64,000 nucleotides of DNA from Knoellia sp. p5-6-4 (GCF_029222705.1 NZ_JARGZF010000001.1:554437-618436), one strand, 5' to 3'. Shown: positions 7,489-16,981, counted from the stretch's first letter. Notes: generated from the sequence alone by a model not told the origin. Program-made: numbers and translations.

Positions 7489-8487
7489 ATGCCACCTGCG
7501 CTGAGCCCCGAGCTGAGCATCGTCGTCCCCGTCTACAACGAGGAGGACGTCCTGCCCCTGCTGGCCCAGCGCCTGCGTCCGGTGGCCGACGGCCTCGGCA
7601 CCGGCTACGAGGTGGTCGCGGTCGACGACGGCAGCACCGACGCGACCGCGGTGGTGCTGCAGCGGGTCCGGCGCGAGTGGCCAGAGCTCCGGGTGGTCCG
7701 GCTGCGCGCGAACGCCGGGCACCAGGCGGCCATCTCCGCTGGGCTGTCGGTTGCCCGGGGCGACTACGTCGTCACCCTCGACGCCGACCTCCAGGACCCG
7801 CCGGAGGTCATCCCCGAGATGCTCGCCACCGCCCGGGAGCAGCGGGTCGACGTGGTCTACGGCGTGCGCACCGACCGCTCGAGCGACTCGGCGTTCAAGC
7901 GCCTCAGCGCCCGCGCCTTCTACCGCGTGATCCGCCTGCTCTCCGGCACCCACGCCCAGACCGACGCCGGCGACTACCGCATGATGTCGCGGGCCACGGT
8001 TGACGCCGTCAACGCCCTGCCCGAGCACAACCGGGTGCTGCGGTTCATCGTCCCCGCCCTCGGCTTCCCCTCGGCCTCGGTGTCCTACAAGCGCGACGAG
8101 CGCGCCGCCGGCCGCTCGAAGTACCCGCTGGCCAAGATGCTGCGGCTGTCGATCGACAGCGTCACCGGCTTCTCGATCGCGCCGCTGCGGGCGGCCACCT
8201 GGCTGGGCCTGACCGGCGGCCTCGCGGCAGTGGGCCTGCTCGTCTACGCCTTGGTCGCCCAGCTCGTCGGCCACACCCTGCCGGGCTGGACCTCCACCGT
8301 GGTGGCGGTCGCCGGGGTGGGCGCCGTGCAGCTGCTCTGCCTGGGCATCCTCGGCGAGTACGTCGGCCGGATGTACGCCATGCTGCAGGCCCGTCCGACC
8401 TACTTCATCGCCTACGACTCGCTGACCGGCCCGGCCACTACCGCCGACGCGCCGTTACCAGCAGAGTCACACCAGGCATCCCTTTGA
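7489..8487 (+). CDS. Polyprenyl-phosphate glycosyltransferase family 2 (GtrB/DPM-like)
   Basis: The 332-residue protein has a GT-A domain (residues 9-225) with SIVVPVYNEEDV at the start, the metal-binding DAD in LDADLQDP near residue 99, and a C-terminal pair of membrane helices near residues 240-305. That architecture fits enzymes that load a sugar from a nucleotide donor onto undecaprenyl or decaprenyl phosphate for cell-envelope or protein glycosylation. The sugar cannot be told from sequence. Its last 50 bp overlap the 3' end of the convergent methyltransferase gene. Confidence 0.88.
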   Translation: MPPALSPELSIVVPVYNEEDVLPLLAQRLRPVADGLGTGYEVVAVDDGSTDATAVVLQRVRREWPELRVVRLRANAGHQAAISAGLSVARGDYVVTLDADLQDPPEVIPEMLATAREQRVDVVYGVRTDRSSDSAFKRLSARAFYRVIRLLSGTHAQTDAGDYRMMSRATVDAVNALPEHNRVLRFIVPALGFPSASVSYKRDERAAGRSKYPLAKMLRLSIDSVTGFSIAPLRAATWLGLTGGLAAVGLLVYALVAQLVGHTLPGWTSTVVAVAGVGAVQLLCLGILGEYVGRMYAMLQARPTYFIAYDSLTGPATTADAPLPAESHQASL

Positions 8488-9130
8488 CCGGCAGGTAGCG
8501 CTCAGCCGTCACCACGGCCCGCAGGCCCGCGTTCACGAGCGGGTGCAGGTCGCTGAGGTCGCTGCCGCGGCTGCTGCGCCGGCGCAGCGCCACCACGGGG
8601 CGCAGCAGCACGTTCCACGACGTCATGGACTCGATCTCGAAGCCCCCGCGCTCGAGCACGTCGCGCAGCGTCACGCGGGTGTAGCGGCGCACGTGGTCGA
8701 CGGCCACGTCGTGCTCCGACCACAGCCGGGGGTCGGCGGGCACAGCCACGAGGAAGGTGCCGCCCGGGCGCAGCACCCGGTGCACGTCGGCGACCGCGGC
8801 GTCGTGGTCGAGGATGTGCTCCAGCACGTCGAAGGCCACCACCAGGTCGAGGCTGCCGTCGGGCAGCGGGAGCGCCGTCGCATCGGCTCGCAGCACGTCG
8901 AGCCCCCGGCCGCGGGCCACCTCGGCGCCGTCGGCGCCGTACTCCAGGGCCGCCACCGACCACCCGGCGGCCTTCAGCACCCGGGTGTTGCCACCTCCCG
9001 CGGCACCCACGTCGAGCGCCCGGCCGGGCGTCATCCCCCTGATCGCGCGCGCCAGCAGGTGCCGACGCTCGCGGTACCACCAGTGGGTGTCCTCGAGCGC
9101 GGCCAGCTTGCGAACCTCTGTGCCTTCCAC
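8438..9130 (-). CDS. Class I SAM-dependent methyltransferase
   Basis: This 230-residue enzyme has the SAM-binding motif LDVGAAGGGNTRVL near residue 40, an acidic motif II (ALEYGADG), and the VVAFDVLEHILDHD and LRPGGTFLVAVPA blocks typical of the Methyltransf_11/25 group. The substrate is unknown. It converges on the glycosyltransferase with a 50-bp overlap of coding ends. The pairing with a lipid-linked glycosyltransferase hints at glycan or lipid modification, but that is inference. Confidence 0.85.
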   Translation of the reverse strand: MEGTEVRKLAALEDTHWWYRERRHLLARAIRGMTPGRALDVGAAGGGNTRVLKAAGWSVAALEYGADGAEVARGRGLDVLRADATALPLPDGSLDLVVAFDVLEHILDHDAAVADVHRVLRPGGTFLVAVPADPRLWSEHDVAVDHVRRYTRVTLRDVLERGGFEIESMTSWNVLLRPVVALRRRSSRGSDLSDLHPLVNAGLRAVVTAERYLPVKGMPGVTLLVTARRR

Positions 9131-9226
9131 GGGCGGTCATCCTGCCACGGGCCGGGGTCTGCCGCGGCGCACCCGCCGGTATGCCGCGTGGGCCGGGCCC
9201 GCGGCGCCCTCACCACCCGCTCGGGG

Positions 9227-9844
9227 CTAACCGCCCCGGAGACCGAGGACCGCGCTGCAGGCGTCGGCCACGAGGTCGGCCCGGCCAGAGCGCACCGCGC
9301 GGGCCAGCCCCGCCACCGCCGCCGGCTCCGGGGTGTCGTCGGCGAGCTCGCCGATCCGGTTGGCCAGCGCGAGGTCCAGCTCACCGAGGAGCGAGGGGGT
9401 CGCCACGAGCCGCAGCACGCAGCCCCAGACGTCGTCGAGGCTGCGCGTCGTGCCGTCGTCGGCGAGCAGGGCGGCGCGCAGGGAGGCGTCGGGGTGCCCG
9501 GCGGCCTCGCGGGCGAGCGCAGCCATGGTGGCGGCACGCGCCCGGCGCAGCTCGCCGACACCAGCACCGGCGAGCGGGGGGAGCTCGGCGGCAGCGGCCG
9601 GGTCTCGGACCACCGCCCCGTCGCCGTGCCTGACCTCGACCCGGCCGCGGACCTCGAGGGCGACCAGCGCCCTGCTCAGCGTCGCGCGGCTGACGCCGAG
9701 GTCCTTGGCGAGGCTGCGCTCGGGCGGGAGCCGGTCACCCGGGACGAGGCCCTGGGCGTCGATGAAGTCGCCGATGTGGTCGGCGAGCTGCTCGTACAGG
9801 CGGGGTCGGCTGAGCCGGCCCGGGCCGGTGGAGGCCTCGGTCAC
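9227..9844 (-). CDS. GntR/FadR-type transcriptional regulator
   Basis: From GTG 9844 the protein has 205 residues. The winged helix-turn-helix lies in residues 12-75, with LPPERSLAKDLGVSRATLSRA as the recognition part, followed by a helical FCD-like effector domain. It is divergent from a MatC-like carrier gene, the usual setting of a local repressor that responds to the transported acid; MatR, which controls malonate genes in rhizobia, is a GntR protein in the same position. The specific ligand is inferred only from this context. Confidence 0.82.
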   Translation of the reverse strand: MTEASTGPGRLSRPRLYEQLADHIGDFIDAQGLVPGDRLPPERSLAKDLGVSRATLSRALVALEVRGRVEVRHGDGAVVRDPAAAAELPPLAGAGVGELRRARAATMAALAREAAGHPDASLRAALLADDGTTRSLDDVWGCVLRLVATPSLLGELDLALANRIGELADDTPEPAAVAGLARAVRSGRADLVADACSAVLGLRGG

Positions 9845-9903
9845 CGCCGCCTCCGGGCGGCGCGGGCGGGCTCCGGGCGGCGACACGGCATACCGGCACC
9901 CTA

Positions 9904-9939
9904 TTGACAGCGGCCCCGGTGGCCAAGAGGCTAGGCCAC
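9904..9939. promoter_or_regulatory. Candidate promoter and operator between gntR and matC-like genes
   Basis: A perfect -35 box TTGACA lies at 9904-9909 on the plus strand, but I see no clean -10 at normal spacing. Overlapping the spacer is an inverted repeat, GTGGCC at 9919-9924 and GGCCAC at 9934-9939, a plausible GntR-family operator. A CGGCATAC copy lies just upstream at 9886. Confidence 0.4.
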
Positions 9940-10048
9940 TGTCCCGAACCGGACGTATCTCACATTTCGGTCGGGCACTCCCCCGGCGGTCGGCCGAGGG
10001 ATCCGGCCTCCTCCACCGCCGTGTGGAGCCCGAGCAAAGGAGCTCACC

Positions 10049-11425
10049 GTGCAGGACGTCATCGCCCTGGGCGTGCTGGCCCTCGTCTTCCTCATCGCCA
10101 CGGTGCGCTCGATCAACATGGGGGCGCTCGCCCTCGCGGCGGCCGCCGTCGTCGGCGTCGCCGTGTTCGGCGTCGAGACCGACGAGATCGTCGACGGCTT
10201 CCCCGCATCCCTGTTCGTCATCCTCGTGGGCGTCACCTACCTGTTCGCGCTGGCCAAGAACAACGGCACGGTCGACTGGATGGTGCACGCGAGCGTGCGG
10301 GCCGTGCGCGGCCGCGTGGCCCTCATCCCGTGGGCCATGTTCGGCATCTGCGCCGTGATCGCCGGCATCGGCGCGGCGACCCCGGCCACCGTGGCGATCG
10401 TCGCGCCGGTCGCGATGGGCTTCGCCGCGCGCTACCGGATCAGCCCGGTGCTGATGGGCATGGCCATCACCCTGGGTGCCACCGGCGGCTCCTTCTCGCC
10501 CATCGGCATCTTCGGCGCCATCACCAACGGCGTCGTCTCCGACAACGAGCTGCCCGGCAACCCGGCGCTGCTCTTCGCCCTCTCGGTGCTCACCTGCCTG
10601 GCCATCACGATCCTCGCCTTCGTCGTCTTCGGCGGCCGCGAGCTCGTGGCGCGCGGACGTGACGCCTCGGCGACGGCAGAGCTCTCCGAGCAGGCCGCCG
10701 GGGCCAGCAGGGCGGCAACCCGCACGGCCGTCACCGGCACCCCGGAGTCGGCCGTCGAGCGGGGCCGCCAGGGCACCGCCGTGCGCGACCGCGACGGTGT
10801 CGACGACGAGGGCGACGACGACTCGCGGCTCAACCCCGAGCGCATGCTCACCCTCGTGGGGCTGGCGTTCCTCGCCGTCACCGCCCTGCTCTTCGGGTTC
10901 GACGTCGGCTTCACCGCCATCGCGGTCGCCGTGGTGCTGACCCTCGTCTTCCCCGCCTCCGCCAAGGGCGCGGTCGACAAGGTGGCGTGGGGCACCGTGC
11001 TGCTCGTCGGCGGCATCGTCACCTACGTCAACCTGCTCCAGGAGCAGGGCACGGTCGAGTGGCTCGGCAACGAGGTCGCGGGGGTCGGAGCGCCGCTGCT
11101 GGCCGCGCTGCTCATCTGCCTCATCGGTGCGGTCGTCTCGGCCTTCGCCTCCACCACCGGCATCCTCGGCGCCCTCATCCCGCTCGCGGTGCCGTTCCTG
11201 CTCACCGGGCAGGTCGGCGCGGTGGGCCTCGTGGTGGCGCTGGCGATCTCCTCGTCGGTGGTCGACATCAGCCCCTTCTCCACCAACGGCGCCCTCTGCG
11301 TGGCCAACGCCGACGACGAGCAGCGCGACACGGTCTTCCGCCAGCTCATGGTCTGGGGCATGGCCCTCGTCGTGGTGGCGCCCCTGGTCACCTGGTCGGC
11401 TCTCGTGGTGCCCGGCTGGCTCTGA
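10049..11425 (+). CDS. MatC-like dicarboxylate/malonate carrier (SLC13-type)
   Basis: The 458-residue protein has about eleven membrane segments in two halves, joined by a charged loop of about 70 residues (about 205-270) rich in Ala, Glu and Asp. The N-terminal half resembles the MatC_N domain, with GATGGSFSPIGIFG, and the C-terminal half has SSVVDISPFSTNGA, resembling the paired hairpin motifs of the IT superfamily. It probably takes up malonate or another dicarboxylate. GTG 10049 has AAAGGAG upstream. No malonyl-CoA synthetase or decarboxylase gene lies beside it, so the substrate remains open. Confidence 0.8.
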   Translation: MQDVIALGVLALVFLIATVRSINMGALALAAAAVVGVAVFGVETDEIVDGFPASLFVILVGVTYLFALAKNNGTVDWMVHASVRAVRGRVALIPWAMFGICAVIAGIGAATPATVAIVAPVAMGFAARYRISPVLMGMAITLGATGGSFSPIGIFGAITNGVVSDNELPGNPALLFALSVLTCLAITILAFVVFGGRELVARGRDASATAELSEQAAGASRAATRTAVTGTPESAVERGRQGTAVRDRDGVDDEGDDDSRLNPERMLTLVGLAFLAVTALLFGFDVGFTAIAVAVVLTLVFPASAKGAVDKVAWGTVLLVGGIVTYVNLLQEQGTVEWLGNEVAGVGAPLLAALLICLIGAVVSAFASTTGILGALIPLAVPFLLTGQVGAVGLVVALAISSSVVDISPFSTNGALCVANADDEQRDTVFRQLMVWGMALVVVAPLVTWSALVVPGWL

Positions 11426-11468
11426 GGGGCCTCAGCGGCGGCCGGGTCCTGATGCCGTCCCTGATGCC

Positions 11469-12761
11469 TCAGGCACGGACCTGGCCGTCGCCCTCCACGA
11501 TCCACTTGGTCGTCGTGAGCTCCGGCAGGGCCATCGGCCCGCGGGCGTGCAGCTTCTGCGTCGAGATGCCGATCTCGGCGCCGAAGCCGAACTCGCCACC
11601 GTCGGTGAACCGCGTCGAGGCGTTGACCATCACGGCCGCGGCGTCGACCTCGCTGGTGAACCGCCGGGCTGCCGCGCGGTCCTCGGTGACGATGGCCTCG
11701 GTGTGCCCCGACCCGTAGGTCCGGATGTGCTCGAGTGCGTCGTCGAGGTCGTCGACGACCCGCACGGCCATCTCGAGCGCGAGGTACTCGGTCGCCCAGT
11801 CCTCGTCGGTCGCGTCCTCGTGCGCCACGCCTGCCTTCTCGGCAGCCTCGCCGGACGAGGGGTCGGTGTGGAGCCGCACGCCCGCGCCGCCGAGCTCGGC
11901 GAGCACCTTGGGGAGGAAGTCGTCGGCCACCGCCCGGTCCACGAGCAGCGACTCGGCCGCGTTGCAGACACTCGGCCGGTGCGTCTTGGCGTTGACCGCG
12001 ATGGCGAGCGCCTTGTCGAGGTCGGCGGCGGCGTCGACGTAGACGTGGCAGTTGCCGACGCCGGTCTCGATGACCGGCACGGTCGACTCGGTGACCACGG
12101 TCTGGATGAGCCCCGCGCCGCCGCGCGGGATGAGCAGGTCGACCAGCCCGCGGGCGGTCATGAGCGCGCGCACCGCGTCGTGGCCGCCGCCGTCGAGCAG
12201 GCTGATCGCGTCGGCCGGCAGGCCGCGGGCCTCGAGGGTCGTGCGCAGCACCGAGGCCAGCGCCCGGTTGGTCGACGCGGCCGCGGACCCGCCCCGCAGG
12301 ATGACGGCGTTGCCGCTCTTGAGCGCCAGGCCGGCTGCGTCGACGGTGACGTTGGGGCGCGCCTCGTAGATCATCCCGACGACACCCATGGGCACCCGCA
12401 CCTGCCGGATCTCCAGGCCGTTCGGCAGCGTCGAGCCGCGCACGACCTCCCCCACGGGGTCGGGCAGCGCGGCGATGTCGCGCAGCGCCTGCGCGACCCC
12501 TGCCACTCGCGCGGCGTCGAGGGTCAGCCGGTCGAGCAGTCCCTGGGCCATGCCGCCCTCGCGGCCGCGCTGGAGGTCCTCGGCGTTGGCCGCGATGACC
12601 TGCTCGGTCGCGGCGTCGAGGGCGTCGGCCATGGCGCGCAGCGCGGCGTCCTTGTCGGCCCGGGAGAGCAGGGCGAGGCGGCGGGCGGCCACCCGGGCGG
12701 CCGTGGCCAGCTCACGGACCTGCTCGACGGCGGCGGGGTCGATCATCGAGGGCACGGACAT
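11469..12761 (-). CDS. proA: Gamma-glutamyl phosphate reductase
   Basis: The 430-residue enzyme belongs to the aldehyde dehydrogenase superfamily. The catalytic cysteine is in RPSVCNAAE, and [17 protein letters not shown] and [12 protein letters not shown] form the NADPH-binding part. It reduces gamma-glutamyl phosphate to glutamate semialdehyde, the second step of proline synthesis. ATG 12761 is 6 nt after a TACGCT hexamer, so the gene probably has its own leaderless promoter. proB lies 1 kb upstream on the same strand, but a kinase gene on the other strand separates the two. Confidence 0.95.
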   Translation of the reverse strand: MSVPSMIDPAAVEQVRELATAARVAARRLALLSRADKDAALRAMADALDAATEQVIAANAEDLQRGREGGMAQGLLDRLTLDAARVAGVAQALRDIAALPDPVGEVVRGSTLPNGLEIRQVRVPMGVVGMIYEARPNVTVDAAGLALKSGNAVILRGGSAAASTNRALASVLRTTLEARGLPADAISLLDGGGHDAVRALMTARGLVDLLIPRGGAGLIQTVVTESTVPVIETGVGNCHVYVDAAADLDKALAIAVNAKTHRPSVCNAAESLLVDRAVADDFLPKVLAELGGAGVRLHTDPSSGEAAEKAGVAHEDATDEDWATEYLALEMAVRVVDDLDDALEHIRTYGSGHTEAIVTEDRAAARRFTSEVDAAAVMVNASTRFTDGGEFGFGAEIGISTQKLHARGPMALPELTTTKWIVEGDGQVRA

Positions 12762-12767
12762 GCCCCA

Positions 12768-12773
12768 AGCGTA
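12768..12773 (-). promoter_or_regulatory. -10 hexamer of a leaderless promoter for proA
   Basis: TACGCT on the minus strand ends 6 nt before ATG 12761 and overlaps a GTATGCCG copy at 12771. Confidence 0.45.
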
Positions 12774-12895
12774 TGCCGCGTGCCCGCCATGCGGACGTGC
12801 GTCCCGGCTCCCGGACCCCCCCCTCCTTCCCCGCCGAGGAGGTCCGGCGGAGGGGGGCGGGGCGCACCGGCGCGCACGCGGCATACCGGCTTTGC

Positions 12896-12901
12896 CACAA
12901 T
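12896..12901 (+). promoter_or_regulatory. -10 hexamer of a leaderless promoter for the pyridoxal kinase
   Basis: CACAAT ends 6 nt before GTG 12908. It deviates from TANNNT only at the first base. Confidence 0.4.
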
Positions 12902-12907
12902 GCGCGG

Positions 12908-13759
12908 GTGAGCATCCTGTCGATCCAGTCCTCGGTCGCCTACGGCCACGTCGGAAACAGCGCGGCGGTCTTCCCGCTGCAGCGCCTCGGGGTGGAGGTG
13001 TGGCCCGTCTACACGGTGCACTTCTCCAACCACACCGGCTACGGCCAGTGGCGCGGGCCGCTGCTGCCGGCCAGCGACGTGCGCGAGGTGATCACCGGTG
13101 TCGAGGAGCGCGGGGCGTTCCCGAACGTCGACGCGGTGCTCTCGGGCTACCAGGGCGGCGAGGACATCGGTGACGTCATCCTCGACGCCGTCGCCCGCGT
13201 GAAGAAGGCCAACCCCGAGGCGATCTACGCGTGCGACCCGGTGATGGGCAACGCCAAGAGCGGCTGCTTCGTGCACCCGGCGATCCCGGTGCTGCTGCGC
13301 GAGCGCGTGGTGCCGGCGGCCGACCTCATCACGCCGAACCAGTTCGAGCTCGGCTTCCTCACCGAGACCGAGCCGGAGTCCCTCGAGGACACCCTCACTG
13401 CCGTCGACAAGGCGCGCGCCATGGGCCCGCAGACGGTGCTCGTGACGAGCGTGCTGCGCCCCGACCGGCCCAAGGACACCATCGAGATGCTGGCCGTGAA
13501 CGGTGACGGCGCATGGATCGTGCAGACCCCGCAGCTGCCCCTGAAGGCCAACGGCTCCGGCGACGTCACGGCGGCGCTCTTCACCGCGCACCTGCTCTCG
13601 ACCGGCAGCGCGGCCGAGGCGCTCGGCCGCACCGCCTCGAGCGTCTTCGACCTGCTCGAGAACACCCTCAGCTCAGGCGAGCGCGAGCTGCAGCTGGTGC
13701 AGTCACAGGAGAGCATCGCGCACCCGAAGATGCAGTTCGAGGTCAGGCAGGTGCGCTGA
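12908..13759 (+). CDS. pdxY: Pyridoxal kinase
   Basis: The 283-residue protein is a ribokinase-fold vitamin kinase. It shows [18 protein letters not shown] at the N-terminus, CDPVMGN in the middle and [12 protein letters not shown] near residue 216, where the aspartate is the catalytic base. It phosphorylates pyridoxal, and perhaps pyridoxine, to supply pyridoxal phosphate. GTG 12908 fits both the family N-terminus and the CACAAT hexamer; the longer frame to 12773 is arginine-rich and unsupported. The gene sits between proB and proA on the opposite strand. Confidence 0.9.
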   Translation: MSILSIQSSVAYGHVGNSAAVFPLQRLGVEVWPVYTVHFSNHTGYGQWRGPLLPASDVREVITGVEERGAFPNVDAVLSGYQGGEDIGDVILDAVARVKKANPEAIYACDPVMGNAKSGCFVHPAIPVLLRERVVPAADLITPNQFELGFLTETEPESLEDTLTAVDKARAMGPQTVLVTSVLRPDRPKDTIEMLAVNGDGAWIVQTPQLPLKANGSGDVTAALFTAHLLSTGSAAEALGRTASSVFDLLENTLSSGERELQLVQSQESIAHPKMQFEVRQVR

Positions 13760-13770
13760 GAGGGACCCGC

Positions 13771-14895
13771 TCAGAGGATGACGAGGTCGTCGCGGTGGAC
13801 GACCTCACGCTCGTAGCCGGGGCCGAGCTCGCGGGCCAGCTCGTGCGTCGTGCGGCCGAGCAGGTCCGGCAGTTCCGACGACCCGTAGTTGACCAGCCCC
13901 CGGCCGATCACGGTGCCGTCGGGGCCGCACAGCTCCACGGCGTCGCCGTCCCCGAAGGCACCGACGACCTCGGTGATGCCCGCCGGCAGCAGCGACTTCC
14001 GTCGCTCGACGACCGCGCGGACGGCACCCTCGTCGAGCATGAGCCGGCCGCGGGGCGTGGTGGCGTGGGCGAGCCAGAGCTTGCGCGACGCCCGCCGTGA
14101 GCCGGTCGGGACGAAGAGGGTGCCGACGTCCTCGCCGCCCAGCGCCGCGCCGGCCTGGTCGGTGCTGGTGAGCAGGCAGGTGATGCCCGCCGAGTTGGCG
14201 ATCGACGCGGCCTCGACCTTGGTCACCATGCCCCCGCTGCCGACCGACGAGCCGGTGCCGCCGATGCGCACGTGGTCGAGGCCCAGGCCGCCGACGACGA
14301 GCGGCACCCGCTGTGAGCCGGCCTGGCTCGGCGGTCCGTCGTAGAGCGCGTCGACGTCGGTGAGCAGCACCAGCGCGTCGGCGTGGGCGATGTGGGCCAC
14401 GAGGGCGGCCAGGCGGTCGTTGTCGCCGAACCGGATCTCCTGGGTGGCGACGGTGTCGTTCTCGTTGACGATGGGCACGATCCCGAGCTCGAGGAGCCGG
14501 TCGATGGTGCGCTTGGCGTTGGTGTAGTGCGAGCGCCGGGTCACGTCGTCGGCGGTCAGCAGCACCTGCCCCACCGTGAGCCCGTGGGCGCCGAAGGCGC
14601 GCTGGTATGCCGCGACGAGGGCCCCCTGCCCCACGCTCGCCGCCGCCTGCTGCGTCGCGAGGTCCCACGGGCGCTTGGTCAGGCCGAGGGGTGCGATGCC
14701 CGCGGCGATGGCGCCGGAGGAGACCAGCACGACCGAGGTGCCCTCGAGCCGACGCTGTGCGAGCACGTCGACGAGGGCCACCAGCCGGCGCTCGTCGAGT
14801 CCACCGCCGTCGGGGTCGGTCAGCGACGACGAACCGACCTTGACGACCAGCCGCGAGGCCTTGGCCACGTCCTCGCGCCGCCGCGCAGGGGTCAT
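13771..14895 (-). CDS. proB: Glutamate 5-kinase
   Basis: This 374-residue enzyme has an amino acid kinase domain (LVVKVGSSSLTD near residue 15 and NENDTVATQEIRFGDND near residue 135) and a C-terminal PUA domain from about residue 285. It phosphorylates glutamate in the first step of proline synthesis; proline feedback inhibition is usual for the family. The ATG at 14895 is preceded by GAGGCA. It follows obgE by 10 nt, so it is expressed as part of that operon. Confidence 0.95.
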   Translation of the reverse strand: MTPARRREDVAKASRLVVKVGSSSLTDPDGGGLDERRLVALVDVLAQRRLEGTSVVLVSSGAIAAGIAPLGLTKRPWDLATQQAAASVGQGALVAAYQRAFGAHGLTVGQVLLTADDVTRRSHYTNAKRTIDRLLELGIVPIVNENDTVATQEIRFGDNDRLAALVAHIAHADALVLLTDVDALYDGPPSQAGSQRVPLVVGGLGLDHVRIGGTGSSVGSGGMVTKVEAASIANSAGITCLLTSTDQAGAALGGEDVGTLFVPTGSRRASRKLWLAHATTPRGRLMLDEGAVRAVVERRKSLLPAGITEVVGAFGDGDAVELCGPDGTVIGRGLVNYGSSELPDLLGRTTHELARELGPGYEREVVHRDDLVIL

Positions 14896-14905
14896 GCGTC
14901 GTGCC

Positions 14906-16426
14906 TCACTCGTCGTCGTCCTCGCGGACCGTGGCCCAGTGCCCGGCCCGGCGCTCGGCCGCCAGCTCGTCGCGCGCGGCAGACTTGGCAGCACGGCGGT
15001 CGGCGTACTCGGATCGCTTCTGCTCGCGCGTGGGGCGGCTCGCCTCCTCCAGGCGCAGGTCGGTGCCCCGGGCGCCGAGCAGCTCGGCCCCGGTGGCCAT
15101 GGTCGGCTCCCAGTCGAAGACGACCGCGTTGTCCTTCGGGCCGATCAGCACGGTCGCCCCGGCAACCGCTCCGGCCTTGAACAGCGCTTCCTCGATCCCG
15201 GCACGGCTGAGCCGGTCGGCGAGGTAGCCGACGGCCTCGTCGTTGGAGAAGTCGGTCTGGCGGACCCACCGCGTCGGGCGCTCCCCCTCGATGCGGAAGA
15301 CCTCGCCGTCCGGGGTGTTCTCGCGCACCACACGGAAGCCGCTGTCGTCGACGGCCTTGGGCCTGATCACGACGCGCGGCGCCTCGACGACCTCGAACTC
15401 CCTGCGGTGCTCTGCGACGTGACGGGCCATGGCGAAGGTGAGCTCCTTCAGGCCGGTGCGTGCCACCGCGGAGACGACGAACACCTCCACCCCGCGGGCC
15501 TCGAGGTCGGGCCTGACCATCTCGGCGAGCTCGCGGGCCTCGGGCACGTCGGCCTTGTTGAGCACGACGATGCGGGTGCGCTCGGCCAGCGGCCGGCCGC
15601 CGAGGGAGTCGTCCGGCACGTACTGCGCCAGCTCCTCCTCGATGACGTCGAGGTCGGTCATGGGGTCGCGGCCCGGCTCGAGGGTGGCGCAGTCGATGAC
15701 GTGCACCAGCACCGAGCAGCGCTCGACGTGGCGCAGGAACTCCAGGCCGAGCCCCTTGCCCTGGTGGGCGCCCGGGATGAGGCCGGGCACGTCGGCGATG
15801 GTGAAGCGCTCGTCCCCGGCCATGACGACGCCGAGGTTGGGCACGAGCGTCGTGAACGGGTAGTCGGCGATCTTCGGCTTGGCGGCAGAGAGCACCGAGA
15901 CCAGCGAGGACTTGCCCGCAGAGGGGAAGCCGATGAGCGCGACGTCGGCGAGCGACTTCAGCTCGAGCACGACGTCGAGCACGTCGCCGGGCTCGCCGAG
16001 CAGGGCGAAACCGGGCGCCTTGCGCCGGGGCGAGGCCAGCGCCTTGTTGCCCAGGCCTCCGCGGCCGCCGCGGGCGATAACGAACTCGGCGTGCTGGCCG
16101 ACGAGGTCGGCGAGCACCTCGCCCTCGGTGCCCTTCACCACGGTGCCCTCGGGCACCGGCAGCACGAGGTCGTCGCCGTCGGCGCCGTTGCGCTCGTCGC
16201 CGGCGCCGGGCTTGCCGTTGGGCGCCTTGCGGTGCGGGTGGTGGTGGTAGTCGAGCAGCGTCGTTGCCTGCGGGTCGACCCGCAGGATGACACTGCCGCC
16301 ACGACCGCCGTTGCCGCCGTCGGGGCCGCCGAGCGGCTTGAACTTCTCGCGCTTGACGGAGGCCACGCCGTGGCCGCCGTCGCCGGCGGCGACGTGCAGC
16401 ACGACGCGGTCGACGAAGTTGGCCAT
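14906..16426 (-). CDS. obgE: Obg-family GTPase
   Basis: The 506-residue protein has the glycine-rich Obg domain (residues 1-157), a G domain with [18 protein letters not shown] and NKAD motifs (about 160-330), an OCT-like domain and a charged C-terminal tail. Obg proteins bind the large ribosomal subunit and link GTP or ppGpp levels to ribosome assembly and growth. rpmA ends in a strong terminator upstream, so obgE appears to be driven by its own promoter; the 227-bp gap holds three phased dyads described separately. proB follows after 10 nt. Confidence 0.96.
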   Translation of the reverse strand: MANFVDRVVLHVAAGDGGHGVASVKREKFKPLGGPDGGNGGRGGSVILRVDPQATTLLDYHHHPHRKAPNGKPGAGDERNGADGDDLVLPVPEGTVVKGTEGEVLADLVGQHAEFVIARGGRGGLGNKALASPRRKAPGFALLGEPGDVLDVVLELKSLADVALIGFPSAGKSSLVSVLSAAKPKIADYPFTTLVPNLGVVMAGDERFTIADVPGLIPGAHQGKGLGLEFLRHVERCSVLVHVIDCATLEPGRDPMTDLDVIEEELAQYVPDDSLGGRPLAERTRIVVLNKADVPEARELAEMVRPDLEARGVEVFVVSAVARTGLKELTFAMARHVAEHRREFEVVEAPRVVIRPKAVDDSGFRVVRENTPDGEVFRIEGERPTRWVRQTDFSNDEAVGYLADRLSRAGIEEALFKAGAVAGATVLIGPKDNAVVFDWEPTMATGAELLGARGTDLRLEEASRPTREQKRSEYADRRAAKSAARDELAAERRAGHWATVREDDDE

Positions 16427-16456
16427 GGTCTCTGCTCTCTGTCTGGGGGCGACCCG

Positions 16457-16557
16457 AGTCTAGGCCGCTGCCCCTTTGTCGGGTGACCCGAGAAAAGTGC
16501 GCTTCACCCCGGGTGGCACCCCGGGTGAAGCGGCTGTTTATCGGGTGACCCGATAAA
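16457..16557 (-). promoter_or_regulatory. obgE promoter region with three 31-bp-spaced dyads
   Basis: A -10-like TAGACT lies on the minus strand at 16457-16462. Upstream of it are three odd-length palindromes, each with a single central base. Dyad 1 (16475-16495, centre 16485) has the core TCGGGTGACCCGA with TTT/AAA ends. Dyad 2 (16501-16531, centre 16516) has 15-bp arms with one mismatch. Dyad 3 (16537-16557, centre 16547) is a perfect 10+1+10 palindrome with arm TTTATCGGGT. Centres are exactly 31 bp apart, about three helical turns. Dyad 1 sits where a -35 box would be, as expected for a regulator-binding array. Confidence 0.55.
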
Positions 16558-16580
16558 GGGTCGGGGAGGGAAAGTGCGAA

Positions 16581-16608
16581 GGGGGCGGGCCGCACTGGGC
16601 CCGCCCCC
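16581..16608 (-). terminator. Terminator after rpmA
   Basis: Perfect 11-bp arms (GGGGGCGGGCC and complement) enclose a 6-nt loop. It lies 46 bp after the rpmA stop. Confidence 0.75.
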
Positions 16609-16653
16609 TCGCGAGGTTCGGTGACCGCGGGGTCGAGGCCCGCGGCATACCAA

Positions 16654-16923
16654 TCACTCCGCGGCGACGGTCTCCGCCGGGACGATGTTCACGGTCTTGC
16701 GGCCGCGCTTGGTGCCGAACTGCACGTTGCCGGCGACCAGGGCGAACAACGTGTCGTCGCCGCCACGGCCCACGCCGTCACCGGGGTGGAAGTGCGTGCC
16801 GCGCTGGCGGACGAGGATCTCGCCCGCGTTGACCAGCTGGCCGCCGAAGCGCTTGACGCCGAGTCGCTGTGCGTTGCTGTCACGACCGTTTCGGGTCGAG
16901 GACGCACCCTTCTTGTGTGCCAT
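16654..16923 (-). CDS. rpmA: 50S ribosomal protein L27
   Basis: This 89-residue protein starts [16 protein letters not shown] and carries [15 protein letters not shown] and [11 protein letters not shown], matching L27 throughout. L27 reaches the peptidyl-transferase centre of the large subunit. The N-terminus has no cleavable extension of the Firmicutes type. It lies 58 bp downstream of rplU in the usual rplU-rpmA order and ends in a terminator. Confidence 0.98.
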   Translation of the reverse strand: MAHKKGASSTRNGRDSNAQRLGVKRFGGQLVNAGEILVRQRGTHFHPGDGVGRGGDDTLFALVAGNVQFGTKRGRKTVNIVPAETVAAE

Positions 16924-16981
16924 GTCAGTTCCTGCCTTGTCTTAAGTCTACGGTCTAAACGAAGTCTGGTGGGCGGGAGGC

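Noticed and set aside
6725-7504. Arginine- and proline-rich open frames in the gene-free stretch before the glycosyltransferase
   Set aside because: They overlap the small membrane protein gene, show no domain and have the composition of non-coding GC-rich frames.
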